Source: Oehlia diaphana (taxonomy: Eukaryota; Glomeromycota; Glomeromycetes; Glomerales; Glomeraceae). From it: a stretch of 51,976 nucleotides of DNA. The notes under the pieces were generated by a model. That model saw only the letters and a list, made by a program, of their open reading frames with translations, made no database searches and had not been told where the DNA came from. The position numbers and the translations under genes were made by a program. This document shows, one piece after another, positions 45,224 through 51,976 of this stretch; position 1 is the stretch's first letter, and each line of letters opens with the position of its first letter. The stretch lies in contig QZLH01000489.1 in the NCBI GenBank assembly GCA_003833135.1, positions 1-51,976 on the forward strand. The letters run 5' to 3'.

Positions 45224-46864
45224 TAATAATAAGTGAATTACATTAATAAATTTATATTCTCAAAATTTTATATCTCAGAGCATAGCGATCATTGTTTCGA
45301 CAAATTGGACGACATAATCGCAACACTGCCAACACATTTATGCTTGTTCACGATATTGATCATGTGGACGATTCTCACAAAGTTATGAACGTAAACGATA
45401 AATTCTCATTGTCTCAAATATATTTTGATCAAAGTCTGAAACAGATAAATTAGCTACTAGGGTCAAGTGGGATACGCCCCTAGACCCTTTCTAGCAAAGA
45501 ATTACCTGAATTGAGCAAACCATTAATCATGGCTTAAGCCAGCTTCACTAAAGTAGTCCTATTTACGAAAAATGAATTTGTTCATACTGTATATTAGAAA
45601 GACAAATTGGGGAGAGCTTTTGCTCGTGAGCTACACGTGTTCATGAACGGATAAAATTTTACGAGGAATAGTATTCATTTCCGAATCAGAGGAATTATCC
45701 ATGTTATAATTGTGGAGATTCAGTGGATCATGAAACCAGAAATAATTTACATGTGCACGGACTCATTTGTTCGTATACTTCAAATTTTAAACTCAAGAAT
45801 GATGCAGTTATAAATTTTCAAATGATAATTTTTCCTTGGATAATAGACGGGCTGAACATTAATGGAGAAACTCGAACAACATTGTATAGCTTATATGTTA
45901 AATAAACATATTTATTATTTTTTACATACACATGTTCTAGTGAAACTGGCTAAAGCCACTTGATAGGCCTCGTCTATATTGTTACATGACAAAAAAAAAC
46001 CTAATTTTTTCCTATAATAATTACGAAACATCCCTAATTACTGAAGTAAGTAAATTAAAGACATATCTATGGCACAATGCTAATAATCAGAATCAACCTC
46101 AGATCATACAAGCACGAAATTTTCATTTTAAATGGATAAGTGTAGATAATATTTAATAGTATGTAATAGTATTGATGTATTGTATCATGCCATCTTAAAA
46201 AGACAACGCAAGTAGTCCTTCGTTATTACTTTGATCTTGGGGAAGCATTAAACGAAATGGTATGAATTTGAAAAGCTACATCAGCAACTAGAGATTGAGC
46301 TGCCAAATCCCATATTTCAATGCTATATAAAGATGTTTCGGGAGCAGTTCCTCGAAAAAGAATCGAAAGAACTCGAAAGGTTCAGCAATAAGGGTAGGAC
46401 TATGCTAGGACGAGTTAAAACTTTTTTACTATCGTCATACGGGTTGTTTAAAGGTGATATTAGATATATAATTGCTAAAATGTTTCGTAAATAATTATTT
46501 TTCGCTGTGTCTTCATTCATTCTCGAGCACCGAAGATTCTAAAGTCATTGATCGTGGTATCGAATGATGAATTAAATAAGTAGTTGGAAGCGATAAAGAA
46601 ATAGTGGCTTCAAGGCACTCAAAAGTTGGTAATGGATACTATATTCATTCACTCATACACATCCAGATTTGCCAAATGCAGTTTACGCGTAATAAGTTTA
46701 TATACAAAGAATATAAGCGCTTGCTAAATTTTTCAAATATGTACATAATAATAATATCTAATTAAAATTAAAATTCTCCAAAGTTATTTATTAAGCTTGA
46801 ATTATGATTAATTTATAGGTATTACAAAAATTATTAAGTATTAAGCTCTTCGTTCATTATTCGC
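45224..46864. other. Intergenic with decayed coding text
   Basis: Around 45640-45905 the plus strand reads YPCYNCGDSVDHETRNNLHV followed by LKNDAVINFQMIIFPW, in a 60-codon frame. The CxxC...H pattern recalls a zinc knuckle, but the spacing is off by one and the last Cys is absent. It is likely a transposon or gene relic. The last 100 bp form the 3' end of the TSC1 gene. Confidence 0.35.
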
Positions 46865-49800
46865 TTACTTTTCGTTTACTTTTTCACTCACTTCTCCACT
46901 CGCTTCTCCACTCACTTCATCCACTTTTTCACTCGCTTCACCACTCACTTCATCCACTTTTTTACTCGATTCAACACTCACTTCATCCACTTTTTCGCTC
47001 GCTTCTTCACTCGCTTTTCCACTCGCTTCTTCATCCACTTTTTCACTCGCTTCTCCACTCACTTCTCCACTCACTTTTTCGCTCACTTCTTCGCTAACTT
47101 CTTCATTCACTTTTTCACTCGCTTCCTCGCTAACTTCTTCACTCACTTTTTCGATCATTTCTTCGTTAACTTTTTCACTCACTTTTTCGCTCACTTCTTC
47201 GCTAATTTCTTCGCTAACTTCTTCGCTCACTTTTTCACTTAATTCTTCGCTAACTTCTCCACTCACTTTTTCGTTCACTTTTTTGTTCACTTCTTCGCTC
47301 ACTTCTTCGTTAACCTCTTTACTCACTTTTCCGCTCAATTCTTCGCTTATTTTATTTTCGATCTTAGGTATCTTAGGTGGAGTGAGTGATTCAATTTTAG
47401 CCAGTAATCCTATAATACGTGACTAATAAAAAAAATAAAAAAATACGAATATTTATGTTTAGTAAAATATGTATGAAAAAATCACATACACTAAATATAT
47501 ACCTGTAATTCTTCGTTATGCTTTTTAACTTCATCAAATTGAGTTTCCAACTTTTTGAATTCTTTATCCCTCTTATCTCTTTCAAATGACCATATCATCA
47601 TCTAAAATTATTATCCGATTAATAGAATTAATTATGAATTAAAGAATATTTCATATTTGAAAGGAAAATCATTATACTTGTTTTTCCAACGCTTTTTCAG
47701 GTCTTTCTATGTTTTTTGTAGAATTCTCCAATTGAATTTTTAGATCATCAATAATAAGAGATTGCGAACTAATAAATAAGACAAACAATTAATATATACA
47801 ACTATTTACGGAGACCAACACTAACTTATTCCATCAATAAATTGGTAACTTGTAAGAAAGGATATGATGAAATTAAGTTTCGTCTTGAGGATGCATCTGC
47901 TTGCATCATCAGTGGACCAGGTGCAATATCAACCTAACTTGTGTGTCTCCACTGCTTCTCTATTTTATCAACTGGTAGAAATTCATGAAAAAAATTCCTT
48001 ACCTAATGGTGAATCTTAATTGTTGAATCTCATATTCGCCAGATTTCAACATCATTTCCATTTTATGCCAATTCCCTACTAAAGTTTCCATTAATCTTTT
48101 TTGTTCTTGAAATTTTATCGTATCAGCTTCCCTGTAATAAAAAAAAATAAATGAATAAATATGTTATTTCTAATTATTTTAGATCGTTAATATTGTTAAT
48201 TAAAAAAAAAAATTAAAATATTATGAATAATCCCTTCTTTATTTACCATAACATAAGTTGTTTTGTCAATTGATCAATGGTGTGTTCGTATTCTGTTAAT
48301 TTTTGAAGTTGGGGCTCATGTAATTTGATTTGATTCTCAAGTGAGAAACATCTAAAAATAAAGTATTATATAGTTATCATATAATTTTTGTTGTCATTAC
48401 ATTAAATACAATACATTATTTACTTACTTCGCACTAAACACCTCGATTTGTTTATTTTGCGCGTCTATTACAAGCTTAAAAAAAAAGATGAAATAGTAAA
48501 AAATCATTAATTTAAATAATCCACAAACCCATAAATATATTTACAAATACGTTAAAGATTCTTCTTACCCTAGATTCGCTTAATTCTTGTTCTAATTTAT
48601 CTAAAATACTCTTCCATTCTTTTTTCTCATTTTTATATTGTTTCAATTTATTATTTAATTCATTCTCCCATTGAACGTGTTTCTTTTTTGTATTAGTAGT
48701 TTCAGTTTTTTGTCTGTCAAACGCGGCTTGAGTTTGTGATAATTGTGATTTTAATATTTTACATGTATTATATAAATTTTGTCTTTCAGCTTCAACTGTA
48801 CTATCTAATATATGATCACGATGTAATCTACCAATATGTTGAAGATGTTGTTGTTTAAGATAAAGTTCAAAATTTAATTCATTCCTCAAAAGCATTATTT
48901 CACGTTGTAAATATGCCACACTAGCTTGCGTGTTTGTAGTGCTTGTAATTGGTGGTGATTCATTTTCAGGTGGCGGAGTAGGATGATTAACAGTTAGAAA
49001 ATTTGAATATGATATTATCCTTGATGCCTAAAATTAAATTTTTTTTAAAAAAAATTTTTTTTAATAATTTTTGTAAATAATTAAATAATTTTAATTTTAA
49101 GATATAGACTTAAGTAAACTTAAGTAAAATGCACTTACCCAAGGATCATCCCCTACAACAATATCAGCACCACTTTTAAGAGCCTGATGAACATCCATAA
49201 TTTCATGTATAGAAATTGCTTGTGAAGGACGTCTTGCTTTTTGAGTTTTCTTTTCAGTTATTTTAGTATCAGCTTCTTCCAATACTATTTTAGTTAGATT
49301 TTCCAATTCGTTTGAATTATTTGAATTAGAAGAAGCATTCTCCATATCATAACTAACGCATTCGGCAACTACATCAGCAGGTTCAAGTTTCATCCATCTT
49401 GATGTATCTGAAAGTTCTTTCTCTGAATCGCTCATTATAAGATTTGGGTGAAGTGTGTGAATTCGTAATAATGACTAAAATAAATTATTTTTAAATAAAA
49501 AATAAAATAAAATGGAAAAAAGTAAAATTTAAGTCTTTAATTTATTACCATACTTCTCGCTCTTATAATATCATCATCAAATTTTTCAATTAAAGGAACT
49601 TTATTCATCTCTTTAATCCAGCCAGAAGGATCTTTTAAAAACTTTACAGTATTACATGGAAACATTCCATACAAAAATGTAAAAAGTTGCTTACAACTTG
49701 GTGGACTTGATGGTGCATTATCAAAAGTCGAATCTGTAAAAAAAAAAAAAAAATTTTAAAAAGATGTTTAATAGAAAACAAATATGTATATTTAAATTAA

Positions 49801-51015
49801 AGTTTACCACACTGATTCCAATCTACAACATTCAACTTTTCTGAAGTTTTTTGATCATCATCATCATCGTCGTCATCACTTTCCACAATCTCATCAGGAA
49901 AATCGACGGGTCTTGAAATATGTTTATCCCAACATATAATCCTGCTAAATATAATATACAGTCCAGGAAGATAAGTAGTAACAGATATACATATATGAGG
50001 TAATAACATAATTAATGTAGTTAGTGAAAGGGAAATCAAAGTTGTGGATGTATCCCGCTATAATTTTTAAATATACAAATAAAAATTATTAAAAATCAAC
50101 ACAAAAAAAAAAAAAAAACATTAAAAATTCAAAAGAACGGTACCTGAAGTGAGGTTAATAAAGAATCAAGAAGTGGAGTCTCTAATATTTGATGAATATG
50201 TAAATTCTGGAAAAAATAAAAAATAAAGAATTAAAATATAAAAATAATAAAAAATAGAATAAAATAAAATAAAATATAAACCTGTTTTCTTATAAATTCA
50301 CCAAATAATGTTAAGATTTGTAGCCTATAAGTACTTTGAACAAAATATGAATTTAATAAAATAAAAAATTCCTAACATAAAAAAAAAATATATATATATA
50401 TATATGATTTAATAAAAATTAATCGAAATAAATATTATATAATTTTTTAAATTTATTCTATATTACCTTTGTTTCAACAGCACCAAATTCTCTCAATAAA
50501 CTATCTAAATTACGACACCAAAATGCATGAGTCTGTTCTCCTACTGTTCCATAATCTCCTCCAGCAGCTATCCCCACCATACTAGATTCTTTTAAATATA
50601 ATTCAAGTATTTCCTTTCTAAATTCCTTAACCTTATCGGTTTCACATGTTAATACATCTTTAACTAAACATTTAACTTGTTCTACAATATCCTTTGGTTG
50701 TAAAGGTGAATGTAATACATGAATTAATACACTATTCCACCAATCAGATATTATAATATCAGGTCCTAGTATGGGTAATAAAGCTCTTAAACATTTTAGA
50801 AAACTACAAAATTTATTTGGAAAGTCTTTTATAGTATTATATAATTGAAGTAATTCTGAAGAAATTTTTTTAATTTTATCAGCTTTTTGTTGTTCAACGT
50901 TAGATTCTTGTGTCGTTATAAAATTTTCAATCGAATCTATTATAGGTTGAACGTTTGCATTTGGTGAGTTAACTACGGTCGAAATATTTTTTAAAATGTC
51001 TTTTAACGTTGCCAT
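46865..51015 (-). CDS. TSC1: Hamartin (TSC1) homologue
   Basis: Thirteen exons (plus coordinates): 51015-50467, 50371-50282, 50206-50144, 50057-49808, 49733-49549, 49474-49139, 49027-48569, 48474-48428, 48351-48247, 48131-48003, 47768-47678, 47601-47503, 47422-46865. All junctions keep frame and give 986 aa. Hamartin scaffolds and stabilises the TSC2 GAP that turns off Rheb and TORC1. Family signals: STYRLQILTLFGEFIRKQ, then ETPLLDSLLTSLQRDTSTTL, FLYGMFPCNTVKFLKD, IRIHTLHPNLI-type text, SRWMKLEPADVVAECVSYD. Coiled coil from about residue 528 (YLQREIMLLRNELNFELYLK) to about 800. An Asp8 run lies in ESDDDDDDDDQK. From about residue 830 to the end, tetrapeptide repeats of SEEV/SEKV type follow, not known to me from other hamartins. 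The intron before exon 11 is the longest (234 bp). A CACGTG E-box lies near 51186, upstream. Confidence 0.92.
46868..47340 (-). repeat. 12-bp coding repeat array, TSC1 tail
   Basis: About 39 units of a 12-bp repeat (plus strand CACTTCTTCGCT and variants) encode SEEV, SEKV, NEEV, SGEA and DEVS tetrapeptides. The strict four-residue step places charged and aliphatic residues at fixed spacing, compatible with a helix. Variation between units is mostly by substitution, plus a few register slips near the C-terminus. Confidence 0.9.
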
Positions 51016-51839
51016 TTTAAAATAAATACAAAGAATAAAATAATTAATATCAATATTTTTAATTTCTATAAAAAATATTACAAAATTTATAAAGTAAGAA
51101 AATGAAGAAAAATGAGGAAAATTTTTTCTTTTATTGCATTTTGGAGATTGATGATCGTATACTGAACTGGTAAATGATGTAATACCACGTGATCGGGACC
51201 GAATCCAGTAAAACGTAATCTAATAGTTACAATTCAGGAAAGATCATCCGATTAAAAACTTTAGGGAGGGATTTTTTTTATAGGATGAAATTCTAAAATA
51301 GCTAGGATCGAATACTATTCAATAATTTCGGTTCAAATTTCTACTCGCGACTTTTGAATAATTTCGGTTCATACAAAAAAATTCTGTACTGTAATTCAAA
51401 TACAAAAATGCATCCAATAATAGCAATTAATAATACTGATGAATTTATTGATAAATTTAGTAACATCAAAGGGTTATTCATTTCAATTATTTAAATGTAC
51501 CTTATTATTTATCAGATCTGACCTTTTTTTAATATATCCGATCAGATAAACTCATAAGTTCTTCCAGAACATTCTTTACAATAATGGAAATAATGAAATA
51601 AAATAATTTTCACAAAAAAAAAAAAATTTAGCTTTTGGAGCATGCTTTGTATACTTTTTTTATACACGATTAATAATTCTTTTTTTTTTTTCCTTTTTTT
51701 TAATAATAAATAATATTATTATCATAAATTGTATAGTTTGTATATATATAATTTTTTTTTTAAAAAATAATTAAAATAAAAAAAAAAAAAAAAAAAAAAA
51801 AAATAAATCAAATTTTTAAAAAAAAATATAATAATTTTT

Positions 51840-51879
<40 letters not shown>
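51016..51879. other. TSC1 upstream region and A/T low complexity
   Basis: This is the promoter side of TSC1. CCACGTGATC at about 51185 contains CACGTG. From 51,600 onward, runs of poly-A and poly-T dominate, including A runs of roughly 20-30 bases at 51779-51803 and 51850-51879. No gene is seen. Confidence 0.5.
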
Positions 51880-51880
<1 letters not shown>

Positions 51881-51976
51881 ATTAAAAATTCAAAAGAACG
51901 GTACCTGAAGTGAGGTTAATAAAGAATCAAGAAGTGGAGTCTCTAATATTTGATGAATATGTAAATTCTGGAAAAA
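51880..51976 (-). repeat. Exact 97-bp copy of TSC1 exon 3 and flanks
   Basis: Every base from 51880 to the window end equals 50119-50215, offset 1761, in the same orientation. It covers the whole of exon 3 (encoding NLHIHQILETPLLDSLLTSL), its donor and its acceptor. In both places the match begins right after a poly-A run. Either a partial tandem duplication or an assembly slip through the homopolymer would explain it. Confidence 0.95.

Noticed and set aside
45723..45905. Zinc-knuckle-like CYNCG...H text
   Set aside because: Spacing does not fit CCHC and the final Cys is missing; kept only as a relic note.
47880..48002. Extra exon or element in the long TSC1 intron
   Set aside because: The intron sequence is less A/T-rich but has stops in the reading phase and no inverted ends; simple intron length variation is enough.
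51180..51192. CACGTG upstream of TSC1 as a TFEB/Cbf1-type control site
   Set aside because: Similar CACGTGA sites occur at random positions elsewhere in the window (about 15863, 16001, 23657), so there is no specific support.

Overview
The window looks like nuclear DNA of an arbuscular mycorrhizal fungus (Glomeromycotina, Rhizophagus-like). It is extremely A/T-rich, has short GTAAGT/GTATGT...TAG introns, and is dominated by lineage-expanded families: BTB-BACK-TLDc proteins and kinases with an N-terminal CxxC...WCxxC finger plus WTSGN motif. It also carries many small DNA transposons and Helitron ends. The genus is inferred from family content and was not tested.

Layout. 1-2.6 kb: decayed kinase split by a hAT-like element (8-bp target duplication inside the VAIK motif) and a second element in its intron. 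3.3-10.0 kb: one intact BTB-TLDc gene (+), then three BTB-TLDc pseudogenes (-). 10.4-12.9 kb: kinase locus whose 5' half exists in three tandem ~515-bp modules but has one C-lobe. 15.1-28.7 kb: three intact BTB-TLDc genes (-), TLDc relics (one hit by two miniature elements), a ~960-bp element holding a 60-bp satellite, a ~640-bp polypyrimidine tract, a 750-bp element and a Helitron end. 31.0-35.6 kb: kinase-like plus coiled-coil gene (-), catalytic Asp replaced, one homopolymer frameshift. Its 5' region is a ladder of about 15 introns separated by exons of exactly 3 nt, plus one of 1 nt. 37.5-41.1 kb: large inverted repeat with two divergent KH-domain genes. 41-46.8 kb: gene-poor, with a Helitron end. 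46.9-51.0 kb: a 13-exon TSC1/hamartin homologue (-), the only clear conserved housekeeping gene, with an unusual Ser/Glu/Lys/Val repeat tail. The last 97 bp repeat TSC1 exon 3 exactly, after a poly-A run.

Functional view. TSC1 would act with TSC2 on Rheb/TORC1 signalling. BTB-TLDc proteins, kinases and KH proteins are family-level calls without known substrates. The region shows birth-and-death evolution: segmental copies, a mosaic paralogue suggesting gene conversion, and pseudogenes disrupted by elements with readable target duplications. The most unusual structure is the 3-nt-exon intron ladder at 34.07-35.55 kb: any subset of the triplets keeps the frame, and the 1-nt exon is needed to join the putative start exon to the kinase exon. 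No tRNA, rRNA or CRISPR was recognised.
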